Assembly (NCBI GenBank): GCA_022827835.1
Contig: JAJEIO010000018.1
Location: forward strand, 1-51,400
DNA length: 51,400 bases
Direction: 5' to 3'
Source of the DNA: Candidatus Latescibacterota bacterium
Lineage (GTDB): Bacteria; Latescibacterota; UBA2968; UBA8231
The notes below the pieces were generated by a model. The model saw only the letters and a list, made by a program, of their open reading frames with translations. It was not told where the DNA came from and did not search any database. Positions 24,950 through 32,910 of this stretch are shown one piece after another (within the stretch, counting starts at the first letter, position 1; each line of letters opens with the position of its first letter). The position numbers were made by a program, and so were the translations under genes.

Positions 24950-26035
24950 TCAATCCACATTAATCTCAGCCGGCCCCCTCAATCCCTGCTCGATCTTGTG
25001 GCGAGGCTGCTGAAGTAACTCACCGGCCTTGCTTGGTGAAATGAGGCCCTCGGCTAGCGCCCAATAGCAAAGACGTTCAAACCGTCTCGGCACCTCGTGC
25101 TGTCCTTCTTCGCCACTTCCCTCTAGCGGTTCTGGCTCGTTGGAGCGCCATCCACGCGCAAAGGTCTGGAACGCATAGGCAAGCGTCGATTCATTGATTA
25201 TGCCTACTTGCTTGAATCGCACGAGCAGCGTTGCTGCACTAACCCGGTACATCCGCTTGAGTTGGATCAGTTCTTGGTAGCCGATGGCCTTGCGGGCCTC
25301 TCCAATCTCTCTGACAAGATGATCACGCGGAATGAGAAAAGCTCCCGCAAAGACATTCGCTGCTTTTTCGTGGTCCGCTGGAGAGTTTTTGTCGATCAGC
25401 CGGTGTGCCAGCTCGTGGGCGAGCGTAAACCGCCGCCTTTCAAGCGTGGCTTTCCGGTTTACGACAATCACCGGGACTTTCTCTTTATGGTGTTGTCTGC
25501 GGACTAGACAGGTCAAGCCCGACACGCGCTCCGGCAATTCGATCACCAAGACCTTGATTCCCCAATCCTCAAGCAGGGCGGTCATATTCGGGATGGGATC
25601 GATACCGAGTTTCCATTCTCTACGCATGTCTTCGGCAACGATCTCGCCGTCTTCTTCTTGACCGAAGAAGCGATTGCCGAATTGCGGCACGCGCCATACC
25701 CCGCTATCCAAGCCTAGGATTTCCTCAATCGTCAGATAGCGCTGCAAACAGTCGATCACTTCAGCCGACACCCGTGCTCTTTCGCCGGCCGACGTGCCGG
25801 AACGTTTCCGAAATTCCACCGCCTCAAGCTCTTCGACCTGTTCGCTCAGCAGGTATTCAAGGGACACGCCGAGTGTCTTGGTTAGCCGAATTAGGACGTC
25901 GGAACTCGGCATCATCTCGCCCCGCTCGTATTTCCCGAGGGCTTGGGCGGTGACGTGGCCGTCTAGCGCGTCCGACAGCCCGCGCAGCGAATAACCGGAC
26001 TTTTTTCTAGCAAGTTTTAGGCGATCTCCGAACAT
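24950..26035 (-). CDS. XRE-family HTH regulator fused to ImmA/IrrE metallopeptidase
   Basis: 361 aa from the ATG at 26035, which has AGGAG just upstream; a longer frame to 26101 would include promoter sequence. Residues 1-65 are an XRE helix-turn-helix (RLKLARKKSGYSLRGLSDAL). The ImmA/IrrE (COG2856) domain has LAHELAHRLI with His207, Glu208, His211. Proteins of this type cleave or relieve repressors of mobile elements or stress genes; fused forms act as regulator and protease together. It lies convergent to abiEii and may be an independent toxin-antitoxin or stress-response gene. A second protein of the same architecture lies at 46020-47147. Confidence 0.88.
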   Translation of the reverse strand: MFGDRLKLARKKSGYSLRGLSDALDGHVTAQALGKYERGEMMPSSDVLIRLTKTLGVSLEYLLSEQVEELEAVEFRKRSGTSAGERARVSAEVIDCLQRYLTIEEILGLDSGVWRVPQFGNRFFGQEEDGEIVAEDMRREWKLGIDPIPNMTALLEDWGIKVLVIELPERVSGLTCLVRRQHHKEKVPVIVVNRKATLERRRFTLAHELAHRLIDKNSPADHEKAANVFAGAFLIPRDHLVREIGEARKAIGYQELIQLKRMYRVSAATLLVRFKQVGIINESTLAYAFQTFARGWRSNEPEPLEGSGEEGQHEVPRRFERLCYWALAEGLISPSKAGELLQQPRHKIEQGLRGPAEINVD

Positions 26036-26053
26036 GTGGCTCCTAATGTTGAA

Positions 26054-26097
26054 GTTTACAATTTTTAAAAATATACCATGAATGTAAACATAATCAA
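26054..26097 (-). promoter_or_regulatory. Promoter and operator-like inverted repeat of the XRE-ImmA gene
   Basis: Minus strand TTGATT (26092-26097), 16-nt spacer, TATATT (26070-26075). The inverted repeat GTTTACA (26054-26060) / TGTAAAC (26083-26089) puts one arm between -35 and -10 and the other just downstream, suiting self-repression by the XRE domain. Confidence 0.5.
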
Positions 26098-26126
26098 CCA
26101 AGCCTTGCGGAGATGGTCTGCAAAAA

Positions 26127-26170
26127 ATATCTGATTAGGAGGTTACTGATATCTGATTAGGAGGTTACTG
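26127..26170 (+). repeat. 22-nt perfect tandem duplication carrying a ribosome-binding site
   Basis: Two identical 22-nt units (26127-26148, 26149-26170) each contain GATTAGGAGGTTACTG, so AGGAGG is present twice. The second copy lies 9 nt from the ATG of the DUF2188 remnant. Probably a slippage duplication. Confidence 0.85.
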
Positions 26171-26174
26171 TAAG

Positions 26175-26252
26175 ATGGCGAAACGCAATCAGCACGTTGT
26201 TCCGCACGACGGAGAATCCAGAGATATTACCACCCTGCATAAGTCTATCTAA
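26175..26252 (+). pseudogene. Truncated DUF2188 protein remnant
   Basis: ATG after a good ribosome site begins MAKRNQHVVPHDGE, which matches the N-terminus of DUF2188 proteins (typically MxKxNQHVVPHGxxW, about 65-75 aa). After about 14 residues the match is lost and a stop comes at codon 26. The end overlaps the 3' end of the convergent zinc-ribbon/HEPN gene by 4 nt, so arrival of that gene probably cut the DUF2188 gene. DUF2188 function is unknown. Confidence 0.6.
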
Positions 26253-27211
26253 AGAGCTTGGAACTCAGCGATTATATGTTTTGCGAGCTTGCCAACAATT
26301 CTGGCGGCTTCGTGGACGTCGCTCGATGTAAGTATGATCTTTCGACCGACTATGGCATTGATGTCGTTTGTCTTACGGATGTAGGCTTCATCTACCACGC
26401 CCATGTTATGGGACAAGAGGTGCCGTTTCTGAAATCCACGAATGACTTCTTCCCACTCCTGTGCTGTTATCCCATCGGAGAGATCAATGCCAAATAGTGA
26501 GGACATTCTCTTCTGGGTACCTTGCAGGTCTTGAAAGGATATTTTTTCCGCGCTTATAGAATTGGTCGCCTTCTCGGCATGAACGCGACAGATTTCTCGG
26601 CCGAAGCCATCGAAAGCTGAAACACAGTCTTCTAATGCGTTCTCAATGAGCCTTTCGGACATGTCCTTATCAGCGGCCTTGGCTGCCATATCTAACATTT
26701 TCTCCACCACTTCGAGGTTCTTAGCAAGAATCTGTGATGAATTGTGCTGGCCGCAGTCTGGGCAAAAAGCGAACACACCATAGACAGCATATCGCAGTGT
26801 ACAGCTATCGCATACAATTTCGGTCTCGAGCTTCTTTTCTCTGAATTTATGAATCGGAGTCAGACGAGGCCGGCTGACTTTCATCGAAATACCAATGCCA
26901 AACGGACCCTTCGGCTTGTAATCGAACTCTAGCTTCTTGAGGTCCTTGTGAATCGCATCAGTTATCTTCCGCATAGCAACTGATTTGGCGTATTCGATCT
27001 GTGCCTTTGTATAAAAGTGATCGTGACTAGCAGTATGATCGCAGTAAGGGCAGTGACAGAGAGTACCTTCACCTTCGAGGCCTGTACCAAATTCAATCTT
27101 GAAGTATCCCTCGCAATCTGCCTGTGGGCATTCACGGCCCGTAAAGCCGTCGTCATCAGCCGGAATTGAAACCGATACTCTGTTGCCAAGTCTCTGAAGA
27201 TGATTCATCAA
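26249..27211 (-). CDS. Cysteine-rich ribbon protein with C-terminal HEPN-like Rx4H motif
   Basis: 320 aa, ATG with AGGAGG about 9 nt upstream. The N-terminal part has cysteines 28, 33, 52, 54, 57 and a second set CDSC (134-137) and CPDC (150-153), as in one or two zinc ribbons. The C-terminal half is helical and contains KRHLLSHNMGVVDEAYIRK: Arg263 and His268 form an Rx4H pair typical of HEPN RNases. I know no named family with this arrangement. Base composition is visibly lower in GC than neighbouring genes, suggesting recent transfer. The position beside AbiE and an orphan antitoxin points to a defence or toxin role, which is inference. Confidence 0.65.
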   Translation of the reverse strand: MMNHLQRLGNRVSVSIPADDDGFTGRECPQADCEGYFKIEFGTGLEGEGTLCHCPYCDHTASHDHFYTKAQIEYAKSVAMRKITDAIHKDLKKLEFDYKPKGPFGIGISMKVSRPRLTPIHKFREKKLETEIVCDSCTLRYAVYGVFAFCPDCGQHNSSQILAKNLEVVEKMLDMAAKAADKDMSERLIENALEDCVSAFDGFGREICRVHAEKATNSISAEKISFQDLQGTQKRMSSLFGIDLSDGITAQEWEEVIRGFQKRHLLSHNMGVVDEAYIRKTNDINAIVGRKIILTSSDVHEAARIVGKLAKHIIAEFQAL

Positions 27212-27321
27212 ATTGTCCTCCTAGTAAACCGCTTCACCTTCCCATAAGCATTATGTGTATAGTCACTAAGGTAGCTCTAAATCCTAGTTCCAATGAATCG
27301 GTGTGGGTTCCGATTCATGTA

Positions 27322-27582
27322 TCAACCATGCTTGGCCTTGAGATCCTCAAGATCGTCGTACTCGGTGAGTCCCTCTCCTGCGCGAGCCCGTCGCAGTGCT
27401 TCGATGGTTTCGGCATTGGGAATTCTCGCCGCGAACGGCAAACCTCGATGCAAGAGGACCTGAGTATAAAACAGCGTGATCGCTTCGGTTGCAGACAGTC
27501 CAAGTTCCGAGAAAACCGCTTCGGCTTGGGATTTTAACTCCGGTTCGACGCGGGCACGGATCATTCCGGCCTCATTCCCCAT
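27322..27582 (-). CDS. RelB/DinJ-family antitoxin, without a toxin gene
   Basis: 86 aa from the ATG at 27582, which lies inside the last codons of mutS (11-nt overlap); an alternative ATG at 27564 has GAGG 5 nt upstream. The sequence MIRARVEPELKSQAEAVFSE then LGLSATEAITLFYTQV is the ribbon-helix-helix DinJ fold, and the tail (TIEALRRARAGEGLTEYDDL) is the usual toxin-wrapping segment. No YafQ/RelE-type toxin follows; the next 110 nt are non-coding and then comes the zinc-ribbon/HEPN gene on the same strand. It may be an orphan, or may pair with that gene. Confidence 0.85.
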   Translation of the reverse strand: MGNEAGMIRARVEPELKSQAEAVFSELGLSATEAITLFYTQVLLHRGLPFAARIPNAETIEALRRARAGEGLTEYDDLEDLKAKHG

Positions 27583-30193
27583 TCTTAATTTTCTCTTTCC
27601 ACTCATTCAGCTTGATCAATGCCTGAAGCGGCGTAATCTGGCTGAGGTCCATGTCCCGCAACTCCGCCACCCACGGCGCGTCCGCAGGCGCGGGGAAGAG
27701 ATTGAGCTGGGGCTGAGGGGCTGGTGAGGGCACATCCGGGCGGTGGATGTCCTGGGTGTCGATCTGGTCTTTTTCGAGGCGAGTGAGAATTTCTTGGGCG
27801 CGCGCGACGACTTGGGCCGGCATCCCGGCCATCTGCGCGACGTTGATGCCGTAGCTTTGGTCGGCAGACCCCGGAGCTAGGCGATGGAGGAACACCACGC
27901 GGTCGCCTTCTTCGCGCACTTGCACGTTGAAATTGACGACGCGCTCTAGGTGGCTTTCGAGTTCGGTCATCTCGTGGTAGTGCGTGGCAAAGAGGGTGCG
28001 CGGGTGGACCTCGCGGTGCTGGTGCAAGTATTCGACAATGGCCCAGGCAATGCTCAGGCCGTCGAAGGTGCTCGTGCCGCGGCCGAGTTCGTCGATGAGG
28101 AGCAGGCTGCGGCTGGTGGCGTTGTTGAGGATATTGGCGGCTTCGTGCATCTCTACCATGAAGGTGCTCTCGCCACCGGCGAGGTTGTCGGACGCGCCCA
28201 CGCGGGTGAAGATGCGATCAACCACGCCGATGGTAGCTTGGCGCGCGGGGACGAAGCTGCCCATCTGCGCCATCAGCGCGATGAGACCCACTTGGCGGAT
28301 GATGGTGCTCTTGCCAGCCATATTCGGGCCAGTGATGAGCATGATCTGCGCGCCGTTGGCGTCGAGGCGCACGTCGTTGGGCACGAAGCTGCCCGTGCGG
28401 AGTTGGCGCTCGACGACTGGGTGGCGGCCGTCGCGGATGTCGATTAGCTGGCCGTCGTCAACTTGGGGCCGGATGTAGGATTCGCTCTCGGCGACTTCGG
28501 CGAGGGAATACAGCACGTCGATGCGCGCGATGGCGCGGGCGATCTGCTGGACTTGAGGCGTCCAGCGGGCGGCGCGGTCGCGCAGGGCTAAGAACAGCTC
28601 GTTTTCTAGCTCTTTGAGGCGATCCTCGGCCCCTAGGACTTTTTCCTCGTACTCTTTTAGCTCGGGCGTGATGAAGCGCTCGGCGTTGGCCAAGGTCTGT
28701 TTGCGATGGTACTCCTCGGGGGCTTTGTCGAGGTTGGCCTTGCTGATTTCGATGTAGTAACCAAAGACTTGGTTGTAGCCGATCTTGAGCGAGGCAATGC
28801 CAGTGCGGTCGCGCTCGGTGGCCTGTAAGCGGGCGATGTAGTCCTTGCCGCCGCGAGCGATCTGCCGCAGTTGATCGACGTCTGGGTGATAGCCGTCGCG
28901 GATTAGGCCGCCATCGGTCAGGGTCGCCGGGGGTGCGTCGACTAGTGCGCCGAGGATCTCGGCGACTAACTCGCTGACGTCGGGCAGCCCCTTGGAGCAT
29001 AGCTCTTGTAAAAGCGCGCTCTGCGCCGTGGATAGCGCGGTGCCGATGGCAGGCGCGAGGTCGAGCGAGCGGGCGAGGGCCACCATGTCGCGGGCGTTGG
29101 CCCGCAGGCAACAGATTCGCGCGATTAGCCGCTCTAGATCGCCGACCTGCTCTAGGCATTGGCCGAGAGTGCGGCGGATCTCGCGCTGGTTTAGGAGTTC
29201 GTCAACGGCCTCTAAGCGGGCGATAATTAAGGGCGGGGACTTGAGCGGCTGGGCGACCCATTGGCGCAACAGACGCGCGCCCATGGGGGTGCGGGTGTGG
29301 TCGAGGATTTCGAGTAAGGTGTTGGCACGGCCCCCGTCTTGGCGATTGGCGAGGAGTTCTAGGTTGCGCTGGGCCGTGGCGTCGATGAGGGCAAAGTGCT
29401 CGCGGTACTTGCGCTGGAGGCGGTTGATGTGCTCGACTGCGCCGCGCTGGTTTTCGCGCAAATAGGCCACTGTCGCCCCACCGGCGCGAATGGCGGCCTC
29501 CATGTCGTCGCAGCCAAAGCCCTTCAGCGTCTGAACGCGGAGCTGGCTGGTGAGGGTTTCATACGCAGTATCCGCGGCGAAGTGCCAGTCCGCGAGGCGA
29601 CTGAGCGCCACGTTTGGCAGGGCGTTTTGCAGGATGGCGACCCACTGTTCGTCGGCCCCTTCGGCGATGAGCAGCTCGGCCGGTCCCAAGCTCTCTAGCT
29701 CGTCGGCGAGGTCGCTTTGGGGAATCTCGTCGAGTGCGAAGTCTCCGGTTGACAAATCGACGCTGGCCAGCCCGACGCGGCCGGCGTGCGCGCAGAGGCC
29801 GACGAGGAAGTTGTTGCGCTGCTGGTCGAGCATGGAGTCGGAAAGCGCGGTGCCCGGGGAGACGACCTCGACTACGTCGCGCTTGACCACGCCTTTGGCC
29901 TTTTTGGGATCTTCGACCTGCTCGCAGATGGCGACCTTGCGCCCGAGCTGGATGAGTTTGGCCAGATAGCCTTCCATGGCGTGATGGGGCACACCGGCGA
30001 GGGGCAGGTTGCCGGATTTACCAGCGGGACGAGAGGTCAGGGTAAGGCCCAGCAGGCGCGCGGCCTCTTTGGCGTCGTCGCAGAACATCTCGTAGAAGTC
30101 GCCCATGCGGAAGAAGAGGATCGCGTCGGGGTGCTGACGCTTAAAGTGCATGTACTGCTCCATCGCCGGCGTGAGTTTAGGTCTGGGTGGCAT
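27572..30193 (-). CDS. mutS: DNA mismatch repair protein MutS
   Basis: 873 aa from the ATG starting MPPRPKLTPAMEQYMHFKRQ; a TTG further upstream is disfavoured because it adds a non-conserved leader. MutS recognises mispairs and recruits MutL. The mismatch-binding GDFYEMF motif (Phe33, Glu35) is present, then connector, lever and clamp domains. The ATPase has Walker A ITGPNMAGKSTI and Walker B LLIDELGRGTSTFDG. The final ~60 residues hold the helix-turn-helix dimerisation region. Full length for MutS1. It is the last gene of the housekeeping run and its 3' end overlaps the orphan antitoxin start. Confidence 0.97.
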   Translation of the reverse strand: MPPRPKLTPAMEQYMHFKRQHPDAILFFRMGDFYEMFCDDAKEAARLLGLTLTSRPAGKSGNLPLAGVPHHAMEGYLAKLIQLGRKVAICEQVEDPKKAKGVVKRDVVEVVSPGTALSDSMLDQQRNNFLVGLCAHAGRVGLASVDLSTGDFALDEIPQSDLADELESLGPAELLIAEGADEQWVAILQNALPNVALSRLADWHFAADTAYETLTSQLRVQTLKGFGCDDMEAAIRAGGATVAYLRENQRGAVEHINRLQRKYREHFALIDATAQRNLELLANRQDGGRANTLLEILDHTRTPMGARLLRQWVAQPLKSPPLIIARLEAVDELLNQREIRRTLGQCLEQVGDLERLIARICCLRANARDMVALARSLDLAPAIGTALSTAQSALLQELCSKGLPDVSELVAEILGALVDAPPATLTDGGLIRDGYHPDVDQLRQIARGGKDYIARLQATERDRTGIASLKIGYNQVFGYYIEISKANLDKAPEEYHRKQTLANAERFITPELKEYEEKVLGAEDRLKELENELFLALRDRAARWTPQVQQIARAIARIDVLYSLAEVAESESYIRPQVDDGQLIDIRDGRHPVVERQLRTGSFVPNDVRLDANGAQIMLITGPNMAGKSTIIRQVGLIALMAQMGSFVPARQATIGVVDRIFTRVGASDNLAGGESTFMVEMHEAANILNNATSRSLLLIDELGRGTSTFDGLSIAWAIVEYLHQHREVHPRTLFATHYHEMTELESHLERVVNFNVQVREEGDRVVFLHRLAPGSADQSYGINVAQMAGMPAQVVARAQEILTRLEKDQIDTQDIHRPDVPSPAPQPQLNLFPAPADAPWVAELRDMDLSQITPLQALIKLNEWKEKIKNGE

Positions 30194-30218
30194 AGTTCGG
30201 TAGGGGATTGGGGTTGGC

Positions 30219-30263
30219 AAAAATAAAAACGCGGTGGAACGATTGTTCGTCCCACCGCGTTTG
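30219..30263 (-). terminator. Rho-independent terminator of rpsA
   Basis: On the minus strand AACGCGGTGG pairs perfectly with CCACCGCGTT (plus coordinates 30228-30237 and 30252-30261), followed by TTTATTTTT. It lies 17 nt after the rpsA stop and separates rpsA from mutS. Confidence 0.88.
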
Positions 30264-30279
30264 GTTGTTGCTGCGGAGC

Positions 30280-32157
30280 TTACGACTCGTCTTGCTCGGT
30301 GTCTTGCTCGTCACCTTGCTCATCGTCTTGTTCAACATCTTGCTCGGCGTCTTGCTCATCGTCGTGGACGTCTCCCCAGCTTTCCATCTCGTCGTCCTTG
30401 TCGGCAGCGGCCTCCTCGGCGGCGACTTCTTGGACGGGATGCTCGGCTAAGTAGGCTTCGTACTCGGCTTGGTCCTTGTCCTTGAAGTACTCGCGCACGC
30501 TGAGGACGATCTTTTTCTGGTTCTTGTCGAACTCGATGACCTCTAGCGGGAGTTCCTGCTCTTCGGCAAAGCTCTGACGGGGGGTTTGCAATCCGTCGAT
30601 GGCCAAATGCGATAGCGGCACGAACCCATCGACTTCGTCAACGAGCGAGACGACCACGCCGCGCTCGAGGAGCCGCGAGATTGCGCCCCGCACCTCGACG
30701 CCTACGGCGTATTGCTCGGCAAAGCGAGGCCAGGGGTTTTCAAAGGCATCCTTGTGGCTGAGCGAGATGCGACGGCGCTTGATGTCGATTTCGGTGACGA
30801 CCACGGGGATCACGTCGCCCTTTTTGAACATTTCGCTGGCTTGGCGAATGCGCTTGGTCCAAGACATATCCGAAATGTGGACCAGCCCGTCGATGTTTTC
30901 TTCCAATTCGACGAAAGCCCCGAAGTTGGTCAGGCTGCATACCGTGCCCTCGATCTTGGTGCCAGGAGGATACTTGGTGTCGAGGGTATCCCAAGGATCG
31001 TCCTCGGTTTGCTTCATGCCGAGGGAGATCTTCTGGTTCTCGCTGTCGATCTTGAGCACTTTCACCTCGACGATGTCGCCGATGTTGACCAGCTTGGAAG
31101 GATGGCGCACGTGTTGGGTCCAGGACATCTCAGAGATGTGGACTAGGCCCTCAATACCTTCCTCCAACTCGACGAAGGCCCCGTAGTCGGTGATGGAGAC
31201 CACCTTGCCGCGCACCTGGCTCTCAATCGGGTACTTATTCTCGATGTTCTCCCACGGATGGGCAGTCAGTTGCTTCAGCCCCAAGGAGATGCGCTCGCGC
31301 TTGCGGTCGTAGCTGAGCACCTTGACCTTGATGCGGTCGCCGATGGAGACCAATTCCGAGGGGTGGTTGACGCGCCCCCACGACATGTCGGTGATGTGGA
31401 GGAGGCCATCGACGCCGCCCAAGTCGATGAAAGCGCCGAAGTCAGTGATGTTCTTGACGACGCCCTCGCGGATTTGGCCTTCCTCCAACACCTTGACGAT
31501 CTCCTCGCGCATCCGCGCGCGCTCTTCTTCTAGCACGGCGCGGCGCGAGACGACGATGTTGCGCCGCGCCTTATTGAGTTTGATGATCTTGAAGGGAAAT
31601 TCGTGGCCGATGAACTGGTCGAAGTTTTTGACTTGGCGGATGTCGATCTGCGAGCCGGGCAGAAAGGCCTCGACGCCAAAGAGGTTGACGACGATGCCGC
31701 CCTTGATGCGCCGCATCAGCCGGCCCTCGACGGTGTTGCCGGTGTCGTGGGCCTCCTTGATCAAATCCCAGACCCGCATGAAATCGGCCTTCTGCTTGGA
31801 GAGCACGACTTGGCCCTCTTGGTCTTCGACGTCCTCTAAGAAGACCTCGATTTCTTGGCCTTGCTCAATGGACTCGGGGGCTGAAAATTCCTTGATCGGC
31901 ACCGCGCCTTCGGACTTGAAGCCGATATCGACCATCACTTCACTGGGGCCGATGGAGACGACTGTGCCCTTGACGATCTGGCCCTCTTTGATGCCGGAGA
32001 TGCTCTCCTCGTAGAGGGCCATAAGTTCGTCGTATTGGGCTTGGTCGTACTCGGGCTTTTCCAGCTCTTCGACACTGACGTTGCCGTACACAGGAGCTTC
32101 TTGTTGCTCTGCTGTTGCTTCCTGTTGCTCTGCTGTTACTGTGGTTTCCTCGGTCAT
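30280..32157 (-). CDS. rpsA: 30S ribosomal protein S1
   Basis: 625 aa with six S1 RNA-binding repeats, beginning at GQIVKGTVVSIGPSEVMVDI (about residue 58) and including GVVKNITDFGAFIDLGGVDG, KVVSITDYGAFVELEEGIEG and TVCSLTNFGAFVELEENIDG. S1 unfolds mRNA leaders and places them on the 30S subunit. The length and six repeats match the Gram-negative form. The C-terminal tail is a very acidic low-complexity run of D/E/Q units (DEQDAEQDVEQDDEQ). The cmk-rpsA order is widely conserved. The leader contains hairpins and the ribosome site lies in a small stem. Confidence 0.96.
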   Translation of the reverse strand: MTEETTVTAEQQEATAEQQEAPVYGNVSVEELEKPEYDQAQYDELMALYEESISGIKEGQIVKGTVVSIGPSEVMVDIGFKSEGAVPIKEFSAPESIEQGQEIEVFLEDVEDQEGQVVLSKQKADFMRVWDLIKEAHDTGNTVEGRLMRRIKGGIVVNLFGVEAFLPGSQIDIRQVKNFDQFIGHEFPFKIIKLNKARRNIVVSRRAVLEEERARMREEIVKVLEEGQIREGVVKNITDFGAFIDLGGVDGLLHITDMSWGRVNHPSELVSIGDRIKVKVLSYDRKRERISLGLKQLTAHPWENIENKYPIESQVRGKVVSITDYGAFVELEEGIEGLVHISEMSWTQHVRHPSKLVNIGDIVEVKVLKIDSENQKISLGMKQTEDDPWDTLDTKYPPGTKIEGTVCSLTNFGAFVELEENIDGLVHISDMSWTKRIRQASEMFKKGDVIPVVVTEIDIKRRRISLSHKDAFENPWPRFAEQYAVGVEVRGAISRLLERGVVVSLVDEVDGFVPLSHLAIDGLQTPRQSFAEEQELPLEVIEFDKNQKKIVLSVREYFKDKDQAEYEAYLAEHPVQEVAAEEAAADKDDEMESWGDVHDDEQDAEQDVEQDDEQGDEQDTEQDES

Positions 32158-32168
32158 GTTGCGCAGAT

Positions 32169-32236
32169 CCTTAAAAAGGTTAAAGCGAAGCGCGCACTTC
32201 GCTTGATGTGATACTGGCGCGGTCTCTCCGCGCCAG
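32169..32236 (-). promoter_or_regulatory. Structured leader between cmk and rpsA
   Basis: Three stems in 68 nt. CTGGCGCGG/CCGCGCCAG (32214-32236, 9 bp, 5-nt loop) starts right after the cmk stop. AAGCGAAG/CTTCGCTT (32183-32204, 8 bp, 6-nt loop) follows. CCTT/AAGG (32169-32179) contains part of the rpsA ribosome site AAGGA. The order would suit processing, attenuation or autogenous control of S1; the mechanism is inference. Confidence 0.5.
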
Positions 32237-32238
32237 CG

Positions 32239-32910
32239 TTAGGCACCGCGTTGGCGGGCCAATGCGACGACGCAATCGACTTGATCTGCCAAATTCATGC
32301 GAGTCGTGTCGATTTCGACGATCTCGTCTGTTGCGCTCGTACCTCCGTAGTCGCGCTCGGCGTCTTCCCGGTCCCGAGTCTGAATGTCGGACCGGACCTG
32401 TTCCAATGTGATGCATACTCCTTTGGTAGTCAATTCCCGATGCCGTCGCCGGGTGCGCTCATCGAGGTCGGCGACCAAGGCGATTTTTAGTTCGGCGGCG
32501 GGAAAGACCACCGAGGCTATGTCGCGTCCTTCGGCGACTACGCCGCCCTCCTGACCTAACCGCTGCTGCTGAGCGACTAGGAAGTGGCGCACCAAGGGTA
32601 CGTTTGCGTACGCGCCCGCCCGGCGGGTAATGTCGGGCTGACGAATGGCTTCGCTTATATCCTGTCCGTCGAGCAGGACGCGCCCCCGGCCGGAGTCCAA
32701 GTCTATGGTCGAGGTCGCCAATAGGTCCTCCAGCGCGTCCTCGTCCTCGGGTTCCACCCCGCGACGAGTCGCCGCTAAGGCCACGGCTCGGTACATGGCT
32801 CCGGTGTCGAGGTGGCGATAGCCCAGCCGCTCGGCCACTCGCCGCGCCGTGGTCGTCTTGCCGGAGCCGATGGTGCCGTCGATGGCAATGATTAGCCCAC
32901 GCCGCTTCAC
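32239..32910 (-). CDS. cmk: Cytidylate kinase
   Basis: 223 aa. Phosphorylates CMP and dCMP with ATP. P-loop IAIDGTIGSGKTTTARRVAE at the N-terminus (the first Gly is usually Pro in this family). Then LGYRHLDTGAMYRAVALAA, the VAEGRDIASVVFPAAELKIA block with the substrate-binding Arg-Asp, and the lid region with DERTRRRHREL. Length is standard. The start overlaps the upstream pseudouridine-synthase stop as ATGA. Confidence 0.95.
   Translation of the reverse strand: MKRRGLIIAIDGTIGSGKTTTARRVAERLGYRHLDTGAMYRAVALAATRRGVEPEDEDALEDLLATSTIDLDSGRGRVLLDGQDISEAIRQPDITRRAGAYANVPLVRHFLVAQQQRLGQEGGVVAEGRDIASVVFPAAELKIALVADLDERTRRRHRELTTKGVCITLEQVRSDIQTRDREDAERDYGGTSATDEIVEIDTTRMNLADQVDCVVALARQRGA

Noticed and set aside
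17111..27571. Integrative element with integrase or transposase
   Set aside because: No integrase, transposase or insertion-sequence ends were found; the block is accessory in content but its mode of entry is not shown.
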